Shown here piece by piece: positions 1-7,935 of a stretch of DNA of 64,000 nt. Source of the stretch: Albidovulum denitrificans (GTDB lineage: Bacteria > Pseudomonadota > Alphaproteobacteria > Rhodobacterales > Rhodobacteraceae); contig NZ_PVEP01000002.1 in the NCBI RefSeq assembly GCF_002973535.1, positions 372,001 through 436,000 on the forward strand. Reading direction: 5' to 3'. Position 1 is the stretch's first letter. The number at the start of each line of letters is the position of its first letter. A model generated the notes under the pieces. It did no database searches and was not told the DNA's origin. It worked only from the letters and a program-made list of their open reading frames with translations. The position numbers and the translations under genes were made by a program.

Positions 1-680
1 CGACAGGGCTGGCCGAGGATGACACCGCGATGGGGACGCTGTCGGGGACCAACCGCGACATGGGCGAGGACGGGGCGAAATTCGTCCGCGTGCCGCAGGG
101 CGACGAACGCCTGCAACCGGCGGCGATGCGCCCGATCGAACCCTTGCCCGATGGCCCGGCAGAGCCGATCAACACCGAGGATGGCGCGCCCTTCGTCGCG
201 CCCGACCTGATCCCGGCTTCCGTGCCGGGCGTGTCGCGTTCCCTTCTGCCCGCGCGGAAACCGGCGACGGGGCAGGGCGCGACTGTCAGCGTGCCCGCCT
301 CTGTGGACGCGACCGAGGCCGGCGCCGCCAGCGATGAATTCGACGCGGTGGCCGAGGCCGCCGCCGCCGCCGTCCTTGCCGCGATGACGCCCGAGGCGGA
401 GATCGACCTGAACGCCGCCACGCTGGCGCCGGGAACCCGCCTTGTCCAGATCGGCGCCTACCCGAACGAGGCCGAGGCACGGCTGGAATGGGACAAGACC
501 GCCACCCGCTTCGCCGCCCTGATGCAGGGCAAGCACCGGGTCATCGAAGAGGCGACCAGCGGCGGGCAGACCTTCTACCGACTGCGGGTCGAGGGCTTTG
601 CGGGGGCCGAGGATGCGCAGGCCTTCTGCGCCGCGCTCAAGGCCGAAAACGCCGTCTGCGTTCCCGCCACGGTGAAGTGA
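1..680 (+). CDS. SPOR-domain protein, 5' end outside window
   Basis: The reading frame is open to the left edge, so the start lies upstream of the window. The visible part is a low-complexity, Ala/Pro/Glu-rich linker, then a C-terminal SPOR domain over roughly the last 80 residues (from LVQIGAYPNEAEA to the end). SPOR domains bind denuded septal peptidoglycan in the periplasm, so a cell-envelope or division role is expected. The stop codon overlaps the nagZ start (TGATG), indicating translational coupling, and the order SPOR protein-nagZ-scpA-scpB is common in Rhodobacteraceae. Confident of the domain; the exact role is unknown. Confidence 0.85.
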   Translation, partial: TGLAEDDTAMGTLSGTNRDMGEDGAKFVRVPQGDERLQPAAMRPIEPLPDGPAEPINTEDGAPFVAPDLIPASVPGVSRSLLPARKPATGQGATVSVPASVDATEAGAASDEFDAVAEAAAAAVLAAMTPEAEIDLNAATLAPGTRLVQIGAYPNEAEARLEWDKTATRFAALMQGKHRVIEEATSGGQTFYRLRVEGFAGAEDAQAFCAALKAENAVCVPATVK

Positions 681-1687
681 TGGCCCTCTCGGCGACGGTG
701 CTGGGCTGCGGCGGGGCGGACCTCTCCGCCGATGAGGCAGCGTTTTTCCGCGACGCCGCGCCCTGGGGTTTTATCCTCTTCGCCCGCAATGTCGAAACGC
801 CCGACCAGTTGCGCCGCCTGACCGGCGGTCTGCGTGACGCGGTGGGGCGTGACGCGCCGATCCTGATCGACCAGGAAGGTGGCCGGGTGCAGCGCCTGCG
901 CGCGCCGCATTGGCGCGAATACCTGCCCCCCCTGGATCAGGTCGCCATGACCGGCGCGGCGATGGAACGCGGGATTTACCTGCGCTATCGCCTGATCGCG
1001 GAAGAACTACGCGCCGCTGGCATCGACGTCGATTGCGCCCCTTCGGCGGACCTCGCCACGCCCGGCACGCATCCCTTTCTGCGCAACCGCTGCTTTTCCG
1101 ACGACCCGGAGACGGTGATCCGCGCCGCCCGCGCCGCGGCCGAGGGACTCGCCGATGGTGGCGTGCTGCCGGTCGTCAAGCATATGCCGGGGCACGGCCG
1201 CGCGACGCTGGACAGCCACCATGAGCTGCCCCGCGTCACCGCGCCGCTGGAGGAACTGGAAGCCACCGATTTCCGCTGCTTCGCGGGTCTTGCCGACCTG
1301 CCGATGGCGATGACCGCGCATATCGTGTTTGACGCGCTGGACCAGGACGCGCCCGCGACGGCCTCGCCTGCCGCCATCGCCTATATCCGCGACCGGATCG
1401 GCTTCACCGGGCTGCTTCTGTCCGACGACCTGTCGATGCAGGCGCTGTCCGGCACGCTGGCCGAGCGCGCGGGCCGGGCCATTGCGGCGGGCTGCGACAT
1501 TGCGCTGCACTGCAACGGCAAGATGGACGAGATGGAGGGCGTCGTGGCCGCCGCCGGACCGCTCTCCGGCCCCGCGAAAATCCGCGCGGGGGCCACACTT
1601 GCCAGCCGCCGGGCGCCGTCTGCCATTGACTCAAGGGCGCTTGCCGCCGAACTTGGGGCGCTTTTGGAAACCAGCGCCCATGTCTGA
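680..1687 (+). CDS. nagZ: Beta-N-acetylhexosaminidase, family GH3
   Basis: A 335-residue cytoplasmic enzyme that removes N-acetylglucosamine from imported anhydromuropeptides during peptidoglycan recycling. The single-domain TIM-barrel NagZ signature is present: LIDQEGGRVQR near residue 63, the mobile loop KHMPGHG at 167-173 carrying the general-acid/base histidine, and SDDLSM near 248-253 with the nucleophilic aspartate. There is no signal peptide. The ATG at 680 overlaps the stop of the SPOR gene, which makes this start much more likely than any upstream in-frame codon. Its 3' end overlaps scpA by 8 bp. Confidence 0.95.
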   Translation: MALSATVLGCGGADLSADEAAFFRDAAPWGFILFARNVETPDQLRRLTGGLRDAVGRDAPILIDQEGGRVQRLRAPHWREYLPPLDQVAMTGAAMERGIYLRYRLIAEELRAAGIDVDCAPSADLATPGTHPFLRNRCFSDDPETVIRAARAAAEGLADGGVLPVVKHMPGHGRATLDSHHELPRVTAPLEELEATDFRCFAGLADLPMAMTAHIVFDALDQDAPATASPAAIAYIRDRIGFTGLLLSDDLSMQALSGTLAERAGRAIAAGCDIALHCNGKMDEMEGVVAAAGPLSGPAKIRAGATLASRRAPSAIDSRALAAELGALLETSAHV

Positions 1688-2468
1688 CCCCACCGGGTTC
1701 GAGGAAGATCACCAGACCGTCAGCGACCGGCTTGCCGCCGAGGCGCTGATCGTCGATGTCGACGGGTTCGAAGGGCCGCTCGACCTGCTGTTGATGCTGT
1801 CGCGCACCCAGAAGGTCGATCTGCGCAAGATCTCGGTCCTGCAACTGGCCGAGCAATACCTGACCTTCGTCGACAAGGCCAAGGTCCTCAGGATCGAACT
1901 GGCGGCCGATTATCTGGTCATGGCGGCCTGGCTCGCCTTTCTGAAATCGCGCCTGCTGCTGCCGCCCGACCCGCAGGACGAAGGGCCATCGGGCGAAGAA
2001 CTGGCCGCGCATCTGGCCTTCCAACTCGAACGCCTGCAAGCCATGCGCGAGGCGGCGGCGCAACTGATGGCGCGCGACCAGATGGGGCGCGACTTCTTCG
2101 TGCGCGGCCTGCCCGAAGGCGTCGCACGCATCCGCCGTGTCACCTACTCCGCCACGCTTCTCGACCTCATGCAGGCCTATGCCCGCATCCGCACCAAGGA
2201 CGAGTTCCGTCCCTATGCCTTCGACCGCGACCATGTCTTTACCATGGAACAGGCGCTCGACCGGATGCGCGGGCTGATCGGGTTCGCGGGCGAATGGACC
2301 GACCTGTCCAGCTATCTGCCCGATGGCTGGTCCGCCGATCCGGCGCGGCGGCGGTCGGCCACGGCGGCAACCTTCGCCGCCTCGCTGGAACTGGCCAAGC
2401 AGGGGCAGATCGAACTCAGGCAAGGGGAAACCTTCGCCCCCATCTCCATCAGACGGAAGCCGACGTGA
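1680..2468 (+). CDS. scpA: Segregation and condensation protein A (kleisin)
   Basis: A 262-residue kleisin subunit that links the Smc heads and, with ScpB, forms the condensin complex for chromosome compaction and segregation. The start of the conserved N-terminal domain (GFEGPLDLLLMLSRTQKVDL, about residues 28-47) is the family hallmark. The winged-helix C-terminus ends in a basic tail. The ATG at 1680 lies inside the end of nagZ, and the stop overlaps the GTG of scpB, so the three genes are one translationally coupled unit. Confidence 0.94.
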   Translation: MSDPTGFEEDHQTVSDRLAAEALIVDVDGFEGPLDLLLMLSRTQKVDLRKISVLQLAEQYLTFVDKAKVLRIELAADYLVMAAWLAFLKSRLLLPPDPQDEGPSGEELAAHLAFQLERLQAMREAAAQLMARDQMGRDFFVRGLPEGVARIRRVTYSATLLDLMQAYARIRTKDEFRPYAFDRDHVFTMEQALDRMRGLIGFAGEWTDLSSYLPDGWSADPARRRSATAATFAASLELAKQGQIELRQGETFAPISIRRKPT

Positions 2469-3112
2469 CAGAGACCGACGAAAAGGAACAAAGCCTCTTC
2501 GAGGCGCCGCCGATGGGGGAACAGGAGCGGATGGTCGAGGCAATCCTTTTCGCCTCTGCCGATCCGGTGACGGTGGCGGAACTGGCCGCGCGGATGCCCC
2601 ATGGCGCCGACCCGGCCGAGGCGCTGGTCTATCTGCGCAAGCGCTATGACGGGCGCGGGGTGCATGTCGTGAAGGTGGGCGACGCCTGGGCGATCCGCAC
2701 CGCGCCCGATCTGGGCTTTCTGATGCAGAAAGAGACGGTTGAGCAGAAAAAGCTTTCCCGCGCGGCGATCGAGACGCTGGCGATCATCGCCTATCACCAG
2801 CCCGCCACCCGCGCCGAGATCGAGGAAATTCGCGGCGTCGCGGTCAGTCGCGGCACCATCGACCAACTGCTTGAACTGGAATGGATCCGCTTTGGCCGTC
2901 GCCGCATGACGCCGGGACGGCCGGTGACCTTTGTGGTGACGCAAGGGTTCCTTGACCATTTCGGCCTCGAATCCGCGCGCGACCTGCCGGGGCTGAAGGA
3001 ATTGCGCGCCGCAGGCCTTCTCGACAGCCGCCCGCTGCCCGGCGGGCAGGGCGCGGGCGACGAGGAGGAGGGCGAGGATCTGGCCGGGCAGAGCGAGCTT
3101 TTCGAGGATTGA
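2465..3112 (+). CDS. scpB: Segregation and condensation protein B
   Basis: A 215-residue ScpB with two winged-helix domains; it binds ScpA and regulates Smc ATPase activity. Diagnostic stretches are MVEAILFASADPVTVAELA near the N-terminus and IETLAIIAYHQPATRAEIEE in the middle. The last 25 or so residues are acidic (EEEGEDLAGQSELFED), typical of alphaproteobacterial ScpB. The GTG at 2465 overlaps the scpA stop by 4 bp (GTGA), the best-supported start. Confidence 0.94.
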   Translation: MTETDEKEQSLFEAPPMGEQERMVEAILFASADPVTVAELAARMPHGADPAEALVYLRKRYDGRGVHVVKVGDAWAIRTAPDLGFLMQKETVEQKKLSRAAIETLAIIAYHQPATRAEIEEIRGVAVSRGTIDQLLELEWIRFGRRRMTPGRPVTFVVTQGFLDHFGLESARDLPGLKELRAAGLLDSRPLPGGQGAGDEEEGEDLAGQSELFED

Positions 3113-3121
3113 GGTCAGGAT

Positions 3122-3334
3122 ATGAGTGTCAATCGCTACGTCACCATGGTGGTGAACACGGTGATCCGGCAATTGGTGAATATCGGCGTCAACAAGGGCT
3201 TCACCTGGCTCTCGCGCCGCAATCCGCCCAAGACCCCGGCCGCGCCCGCCGCCGATGCAAGGCAGCGCCAGCAGGCGCGTGAGACGGCCAAACGCGCGCG
3301 CCAGGCGGCAAGGATCACGCGGCGGCTGCGGTAG
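3122..3334 (+). CDS. Conserved small basic protein, 70 residues
   Basis: I do not recognise the family. It starts 9 bp after scpB with an AGGTCAGGAT purine-rich region before the ATG, so it is probably the last gene of the nagZ-scpAB operon. The N-terminal 30 residues could form an amphipathic or membrane-associated helix (VTMVVNTVIRQLVNIGVNKG). The second half is an Ala/Arg/Gln-rich basic helix ending ARITRRLR. Its last nine codons, including the stop, lie in a 40-bp sequence repeated at 3982-4021. Coding is supported by operon position and codon pattern, not by known homology. Confidence 0.6.
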   Translation: MSVNRYVTMVVNTVIRQLVNIGVNKGFTWLSRRNPPKTPAAPAADARQRQQARETAKRARQAARITRRLR

Positions 3335-3346
3335 GGGCGTTCAGGC
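3307..3346 (+). repeat. 40-bp perfect direct repeat, left copy
   Basis: This sequence (GGCAAGGATCACGCGGCGGC at its left end, ending TTCAGGC) recurs base for base at 3982-4021. The left copy holds the last codons and stop of the 70-residue gene. Everything between the copies has a clearly lower GC content than its surroundings. Confidence 0.95.
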
Positions 3347-3383
3347 ATGGAAGGTAATTGAGCGCTACGACGGATTTCTCCCT

Positions 3384-3953
3384 ATGGATTTAAATGTCAT
3401 AATTCGTTTGGTCGTCAGCGGTTTGGTGGCGTTACTTTGTAGTGTCGTTGGATTGGTCGTTCTCAAGCGGGTCTGGTGGACATCACCGGGAGTGTCCGAC
3501 AACGGTTGTAAGACGTTCCGGCCATCCGTGATCGTCTACGCGCCTACAGTCCTTGGGGGCGTGGCCATGGTTCTGCTTCCTATCTATTCGCCTTTACCAG
3601 GAATGATTGCTTGGCCGTTTGCTATCGTTGGCATGGTCATTGGCGGCTTCAGTTTGCCGTCCCTGTTGGGGTTACATCAGGTTGTTGTTCGGGATGGTGG
3701 CATCGAAGGCGCCTCCACAGGTTTCTTGCTGACACTGGGCCAGTCGCGCGACATGCTTAAGTGGTCGGAAATCTCGCGAAGCGGCAAAGCGTGGAATGGC
3801 TACACCTATATCGAGACCGATGACGGGCGCAGAGTTTACTGGTCCGATCACTATACGGGGGCCGCACATCTTTGGAATATCGTTTTCGAGAATTGCCCTC
3901 ACCTGTTGTTTGACCAGAATGGTGATCATGAAGGCGATGATCGCGAAGGTTGA
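3384..3953 (+). CDS. Membrane protein of unknown function, low-GC insert
   Basis: Unrecognised 189-residue protein. Three or four hydrophobic segments are visible: residues 5-27 (IIRLVVSGLVALLCSVVGLV), 48-68 and 74-97. A cytoplasmic C-terminal region follows (LKWSEISRSGKAWNGYTYIE, DDGRRVYWSDHYTGAA) whose Trp/Ser-Glu-Ile pattern resembles bacterial PH-like domains; that is inference. Base composition and codon use differ from all neighbours (many A/T-ending codons such as ttt, att, gtt, ttg), pointing to acquisition. The gene is bounded by 40-bp direct repeats. The shine-dalgarno before the ATG at 3384 is weak, so the start is uncertain. Confidence 0.6.
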   Translation: MDLNVIIRLVVSGLVALLCSVVGLVVLKRVWWTSPGVSDNGCKTFRPSVIVYAPTVLGGVAMVLLPIYSPLPGMIAWPFAIVGMVIGGFSLPSLLGLHQVVVRDGGIEGASTGFLLTLGQSRDMLKWSEISRSGKAWNGYTYIETDDGRRVYWSDHYTGAAHLWNIVFENCPHLLFDQNGDHEGDDREG

Positions 3954-3981
3954 CAATAAAACGCATCTGTAACGTCACGCA

Positions 3982-4021
3982 GGCAAGGATCACGCGGCGG
4001 CTGCGGTAGGGGCGTTCAGGC
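3982..4021 (+). repeat. 40-bp perfect direct repeat, right copy
   Basis: Identical to 3307-3346. This copy carries the stop codon of the convergent minus-strand gene (4016-4018). The two copies together therefore leave both original gene ends intact, as expected if about 635 bp was inserted with duplication of the junction. Confidence 0.95.
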
Positions 4022-4369
4022 GCTGATTTCGGCCAGGTAAAGGCGCACCGCCTCCTGCACATGGCGGAAACGGTCGCCGCCAAGGTGCTTGCCGCCGTAC
4101 CAGCGTGTCACGACGATCAGGTGGCCGCTCAACCCTGCGGTTTCCAGCATCCGCAGGATGATCGCCCCGGCGCCGGCTTCGCCATCGTCGGACTTCACCG
4201 GGCCGTCGGGTCCGATCAGGCCCCAGCTGTTATGCGTGGCCCTGGCGAATTTCTTGGTCCGCTTCAGGTCTTTCAGAAGCGCCTTCGCCTGCCCCTCATC
4301 CGCGCAGGGCGCGCCCGAGACGGCGTAGCGGGAGCCGCGGTCAGAGATGATGTCTTGCAGGATCAGCAT
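4016..4369 (-). CDS. IMPACT/YigZ-type (UPF0029) domain protein, short form
   Basis: A 117-residue protein with the UPF0029 core: ATHNSWGLIG near residues 44-53, then KSDDGEAGAGAIILRMLE, and VVTRWYGGKHLGG. In full-length YigZ (about 200 residues) this domain is followed by a second ferredoxin-like domain, which is absent here, and the usual GTAG after DDGE reads AGAG. The start ATG at 4369 was chosen because the homologous region begins at once; upstream in-frame sequence is Arg/Pro-rich non-coding type. It converges on the 3122 gene, and the stop falls inside the 40-bp repeat. Biochemical role unknown. Confidence 0.8.
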   Translation of the reverse strand: MLILQDIISDRGSRYAVSGAPCADEGQAKALLKDLKRTKKFARATHNSWGLIGPDGPVKSDDGEAGAGAIILRMLETAGLSGHLIVVTRWYGGKHLGGDRFRHVQEAVRLYLAEISA

Positions 4370-4466
4370 GGGGTGCAGGGGTAGGGCAGGCCCGCGCGGA
4401 TCGCAAGGCGGGGATGTGATACCGGCGGCCCGATGCTGACCCCTGTCGCCGGGTCGCTTGCGGCCC

Positions 4467-4527
4467 GGCATGCGCCCGCCCGCCCCAAGACGGGCGCATT
4501 CGCGCCCACCTCGTGCGGGCGCATGCC
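4467..4527. repeat. 13-bp inverted repeat between two minus-strand genes
   Basis: GGCATGCGCCCGC at 4467-4479 is matched by its exact reverse complement at 4515-4527. The 35-nt loop contains a second GGGCG/CGCCC pairing. It lies between dcd and the UPF0029 gene and could act as a transcript-end structure for dcd, though there is no T-tract. Confidence 0.55.
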
Positions 4528-4560
4528 TCTGTAGGGCAGGGGCGACGCAAAGGGCCGTTG

Positions 4561-5643
4561 TCAGGGCGCGCGAAAATGCTTCGACAGTTTCAGCCCCTGG
4601 CCCTGGTAGTTCGACTTGATGTCGGCGCCGTAAAGCCTTTCGGGCCGTTCGGCCATGCGTTCATAGACCAGACGGCCCACGACCTGCCCGTCCTCCAGCA
4701 CGAAAGGCGCCTCGTGGCAGCGCACCTCCAGCACCCCGCGAGAGCCTTTGCCGCCTGCCCCGTCAAAGCCGAAGCCGGGGTCGAAGAAGCCCGCGTAATG
4801 GACGCGGAATTCGCCGACCATGGCCAGGAAAGGGGCCATCTCGGCGGCGTAGTCGGGCGGGATCGTCACCGCCTCACGGCTGACCAGAATATAGAACGCG
4901 CCGGGGTCAAGGATGATGCGGCCCTCGGTCGTGCGCACCTCTTCCCAGTAATCGGCGGGGTCGTAATGGCCCAGCTTGTCGAGGTCGATCACCCCGGTAT
5001 GCGGCTTGGCGCGGTAGCCGACCAGATCGCCCGTCCGGGGGCGCAGATCGACGGAAAAGCCAAGGCCCTCGGAGATGACCGCCTTGCCGGACACCAGCGG
5101 ACTCTCAGCGTTCAGCGCGCCCAGTTCCGCATCGTTCAGAACCGCCTGACCGTGGCGGAACCGGATCTGGTTCAGCCGCATGCCGGGGCGGACAAGGACG
5201 GAGAAGGAGCGCGGGCAGATCTCGGCGTAAAGCGGGCCGCGATAGCCGTCGGGGATGCGGTCGAACTCGGTCCCGCCATCGGTGATGGTGCGGGTCAGCA
5301 GGTCCAGCCGCCCGGTGGAGCTTTTGGCATTGGCGACGGCGGTCAGCCCGGCGGGCAGGGCGAGGCTTTCCATCAGCGGCACGACGTAGACGCAGCCCTT
5401 TTCCAAGACCGCGCCCTGGGTCAGGTCCACCCGGTGCATCTCGAACTCTGCCAGCCGGTCGGCGACGCGGCACCCCTTGCCGGACAGGAATGAGGCGCGG
5501 ACGCGATAGGCCACGTTTCCAAGGCGCAGATCGAGGCTGGCGGGCTGGATCTGGGCCTCGGGGATCGGCGCGCTGCCGGTGATCTCACCCGCGGCGATCA
5601 TGGCGCGGATGGCGCTGTCGGCCAGCACTCCGGTTCCGGTCAT
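4561..5643 (-). CDS. dcd: 2'-deoxycytidine 5'-triphosphate deaminase, double-length form
   Basis: A 360-residue enzyme that deaminates dCTP to dUTP for thymidylate synthesis. It is about twice the size of E. coli Dcd, with two trimeric-dUTPase-like folds in tandem, as is usual in many alphaproteobacteria. The first half has PASLDLRLGNVAYRVRASFL and VANAKSSTGRLDLLTRTITD, matching the nucleotide-binding core. The second half repeats the fold (RIILDPGAFYILVSREAVTI, VHYAGFFDPGFGFDG). The start ATG at 5643 lies just 5' of the homology; the frame stays open upstream across the tRNA-Pro gene, but that extension is not coding. Confidence 0.92.
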   Translation of the reverse strand: MTGTGVLADSAIRAMIAAGEITGSAPIPEAQIQPASLDLRLGNVAYRVRASFLSGKGCRVADRLAEFEMHRVDLTQGAVLEKGCVYVVPLMESLALPAGLTAVANAKSSTGRLDLLTRTITDGGTEFDRIPDGYRGPLYAEICPRSFSVLVRPGMRLNQIRFRHGQAVLNDAELGALNAESPLVSGKAVISEGLGFSVDLRPRTGDLVGYRAKPHTGVIDLDKLGHYDPADYWEEVRTTEGRIILDPGAFYILVSREAVTIPPDYAAEMAPFLAMVGEFRVHYAGFFDPGFGFDGAGGKGSRGVLEVRCHEAPFVLEDGQVVGRLVYERMAERPERLYGADIKSNYQGQGLKLSKHFRAP

Positions 5644-5664
5644 TCCAGCCCCCTCATATGCGAA

Positions 5665-5690
5665 CGCCCACCCCGGCAAAGGGGTGGGCG
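5665..5690 (-). terminator. Hairpin downstream of tRNA-Pro
   Basis: Perfect 10-bp inverted repeat (CGCCCACCCC / GGGGTGGGCG) with a 6-nt loop, 10 bp beyond the encoded CCA of tRNA-Pro and before dcd. It is followed on the minus strand by only two T residues, so it is a weak intrinsic terminator or a processing structure. Confidence 0.55.
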
Positions 5691-5699
5691 TTTCGGTGA

Positions 5700-5777
5700 T
5701 GGTCGGGCCGGCGAGATTCGAACTCGCGACCTTCCGCCCCCCAGACGGACGCGCTAACCAGACTGCGCCACGGCCCG
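5700..5777 (-). tRNA. tRNA-Pro, anticodon GGG
   Basis: Read on the minus strand: acceptor CGGGCCG pairs with CGGCCCG, D-arm GCGC/GCGC, anticodon stem TCCGT/GCGGA around loop CTGGGGG (anticodon GGG), T-arm GCGAG-TTCGAAT-CTCGC, discriminator A and an encoded CCA. All four stems form. It reads CCC and CCT codons. Confidence 0.95.
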
Positions 5778-5865
5778 ACGGGGCGGTGTATAGGCCGATT
5801 GCCGGGGCGGGGGCAAGCGCCAAAACGCACCGGCCGCGACGGGATTTCGGCGCGCATGGCGGGGC

Positions 5866-6555
5866 TCAGTCCCGGCCGGTCGTGTCGCCGGAGGCCACAC
5901 GCTCGCGCAACTCGCGCAGGCGGCGGTAGACAGAGGTCAGTTCATCGCGCTTGTCGCGGGCGCGCAGCGCGTCCATGGCGCGCAGAAGCGTGGCGGCGGG
6001 GGGCCGCATGTCGCCCGTTGTGGCAGGGGTGTCGTGCATCTGCGGCGCTTCTGCGGCCTCTTCTTCGGGGCTGTCGTCGGGGTCGGGCAGAAGCGCATCG
6101 CCGGGGCCTGCCGTGTCGGGCGGCGGGCTTTCGGGCCAATGGTCCCCGGTGGGTTCGGCGGCGGGTTCCACAGGGCGTTCGGCGGCGGGGAAGGAATGGA
6201 TCGTCGCGCTGTCCTCAGGTGCGGGCGTATCCTCGATCACCGCCATCGGCGCGGGCTGATCCGCGTCCCCCTCGGCGTCAAGATCGACGGGCGACAGCGC
6301 CGCGACATGGCGCACGCCCTGTTCGCGCAGCACCTTCTGCACGCCGCGAATGGTCATGCCGTCGTCATGGAGAAGCCGCTTGATCCCGCCCAGAAGCGCC
6401 AGGTCCGCAGGGCGGTAATAGCGCCGCCCGCCCGCCCGCTTGACCGGCTTGACCTGCGAAAAGCGGCTTTCCCAGAAGCGCAGCACATGGGCCGGCGTCT
6501 GCAAAAGCTCGGACACCTCGCTGATCGTCCGAAAGGCTTCCGCCGATTTCTCCAT
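5866..6555 (-). CDS. MerR-family regulator with acidic disordered tail
   Basis: A 229-residue protein with an N-terminal MerR winged-helix DNA-binding domain: [20 protein letters not shown], then [21 protein letters not shown] at 27-47. From about residue 90 it is Pro/Glu/Asp-rich and likely disordered, ending in a short charged helix ([11 protein letters not shown]). There is no visible metal- or drug-binding core, so it is not a classical effector sensor. It sits 10 bp after ihfA; the ihfA-merR pairing is conserved in alphaproteobacteria. The physiological target is unknown. Confidence 0.85.
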   Translation of the reverse strand: MEKSAEAFRTISEVSELLQTPAHVLRFWESRFSQVKPVKRAGGRRYYRPADLALLGGIKRLLHDDGMTIRGVQKVLREQGVRHVAALSPVDLDAEGDADQPAPMAVIEDTPAPEDSATIHSFPAAERPVEPAAEPTGDHWPESPPPDTAGPGDALLPDPDDSPEEEAAEAPQMHDTPATTGDMRPPAATLLRAMDALRARDKRDELTSVYRRLRELRERVASGDTTGRD

Positions 6556-6565
6556 CAAAGACGCC

Positions 6566-6868
6566 TCAGCCCTTGTTCCCCTGCGCCACACGCTCTTTCA
6601 TCAGATGCGAGGGGCGGAAGGTCAGCACACGGCGGGGGTGAATCGGAACCTCATCCCCCGTCTTGGGGTTGCGCCCGACGCGGGCCGCCTTGTCGCGCAC
6701 CGAAAAGGTCCCGAAAGACGAGATCTTGACCGTCTCGCCGCGCGCCAGCGCATCGGACATATGCTGCAACACGCCTTCGACCAGTTGCGCGGATTCGTTG
6801 CGGGACAGGCCCACCTCGCGGAACACAGCCTCGCTCAGATCCATCCTGGTCAAGGTATTATCGCTCAT
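6566..6868 (-). CDS. ihfA: Integration host factor alpha subunit
   Basis: A 100-residue DNA-bending protein of the HU/IHF family; it dimerises with IHF-beta and remodels promoters and recombination sites. It shows [20 protein letters not shown] at the N-terminus, [20 protein letters not shown] in the core and [11 protein letters not shown] with the DNA-intercalating proline on the beta-arm. The alpha-type N-terminus ([11 protein letters not shown]) separates it from HU. It is downstream of fabH, 92 bp away, in the conserved plsX-fabH-ihfA order. Confidence 0.93.
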   Translation of the reverse strand: MSDNTLTRMDLSEAVFREVGLSRNESAQLVEGVLQHMSDALARGETVKISSFGTFSVRDKAARVGRNPKTGDEVPIHPRRVLTFRPSHLMKERVAQGNKG

Positions 6869-6960
6869 CACGTCCCCCTTGCTGAATTTCAACAGAGGAT
6901 GGGCGGATAAGATTTCCGAGTCAATATCAATGGCTTGGAGAGGGGCTTTCAAGCGGGTTT

Positions 6961-7935
6961 TCACCACCTCAGAACGACGGAACCCCAGCTTAGACCCCCG
7001 CCGATGGCCTCGGTCACGATCAGGTCGCCTTGCTTGATCTGCCCACGGGCCTTGCCGACCGACAGCGCAAGGGGAATCGACGCGGCCGAGGTGTTGCCGT
7101 GATCCTGCACCGTGACGACGACCCGCTCCATCGGAACCTGCATCCGCTGGGCGGTGGCCGAGATGATCCGCAGGTTCGCCTGATGCGGCACGATCCAGTC
7201 GACATCGGCGCTTGTCAGCCCTGCCTTGTCAAGCGCGGTATGGGCGGTCGCGGCCAGCTTTTCGACCGCGTGGCGGAAGACCTGGTTGCCCTGCATTCGA
7301 AGATGGCCCGCCGTGCCGGTGGTGGAGACGCCGCCATCGACATAAAGCAGGTCCTTGTAGGAGCCGTCGCTGTTCAGGTCGGTGGCAAGGATGCCGCGAT
7401 CCTCGGGCGTTCCCGCGCCCTCGACCGCCTCGACCACCACCGCGCCCGCGCCGTCGCCGAAAAGGACGCAAGTTGCGCGGTCGGTGAAATCGAGGATGCG
7501 GCTGAAGGTTTCGGCGCCGATGACGAGAACGCGCTGCGCCTGACCGGACAGGATCAGCGCATTGGCATTGGCCATGGCAAAGACGAAGCCCGCGCAAACC
7601 GCCTGAACGTCGAAGGCGAAGCCCTTGGAAATGCCCAGTTTCGCCTGAACCATCGTCGCGGCGGAAGGGAAGGTCAGATCGGCGGTCGAGGTGGCGACGA
7701 TCACGGCGTCGATGTCCCCCGCCGTCAGCCCGGCATCGGCGATCGCGGCACGCCCGGCGGCGGCGCCCATGTCGGATGTGGTTTCACCCTCGGCGGCGAA
7801 GTGGCGGCGTTCGATTCCGGTCCGGGCGCGAATCCATTCGTCGCTGGTGTCGAGCTTGTCCTCGAACTCGGCATTCTCGACCACACGGGAGGGCAGGTAA
7901 TGCCCGACACCCCGAACCACGGCACGCACTGTCAT
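6961..7935 (-). CDS. fabH: 3-oxoacyl-ACP synthase III
   Basis: A 324-residue condensing enzyme that joins acetyl-CoA to malonyl-ACP to start fatty-acid synthesis. The catalytic triad is visible: Cys114 in VQAVCAGF, His251 in VPHQANLRI and Asn281 in DHGNTSAAS. Length and all family motifs are intact. The ATG at 7935 overlaps the plsX stop by 4 bp, so the two are translationally coupled. Confidence 0.96.
   Translation of the reverse strand: MTVRAVVRGVGHYLPSRVVENAEFEDKLDTSDEWIRARTGIERRHFAAEGETTSDMGAAAGRAAIADAGLTAGDIDAVIVATSTADLTFPSAATMVQAKLGISKGFAFDVQAVCAGFVFAMANANALILSGQAQRVLVIGAETFSRILDFTDRATCVLFGDGAGAVVVEAVEGAGTPEDRGILATDLNSDGSYKDLLYVDGGVSTTGTAGHLRMQGNQVFRHAVEKLAATAHTALDKAGLTSADVDWIVPHQANLRIISATAQRMQVPMERVVVTVQDHGNTSAASIPLALSVGKARGQIKQGDLIVTEAIGGGLSWGSVVLRW

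Noticed and set aside
5644-5823. Extension of the dCTP deaminase frame through the tRNA-Pro gene
   Set aside because: The tRNA is complete and the enzyme's homology starts at the ATG at 5643.
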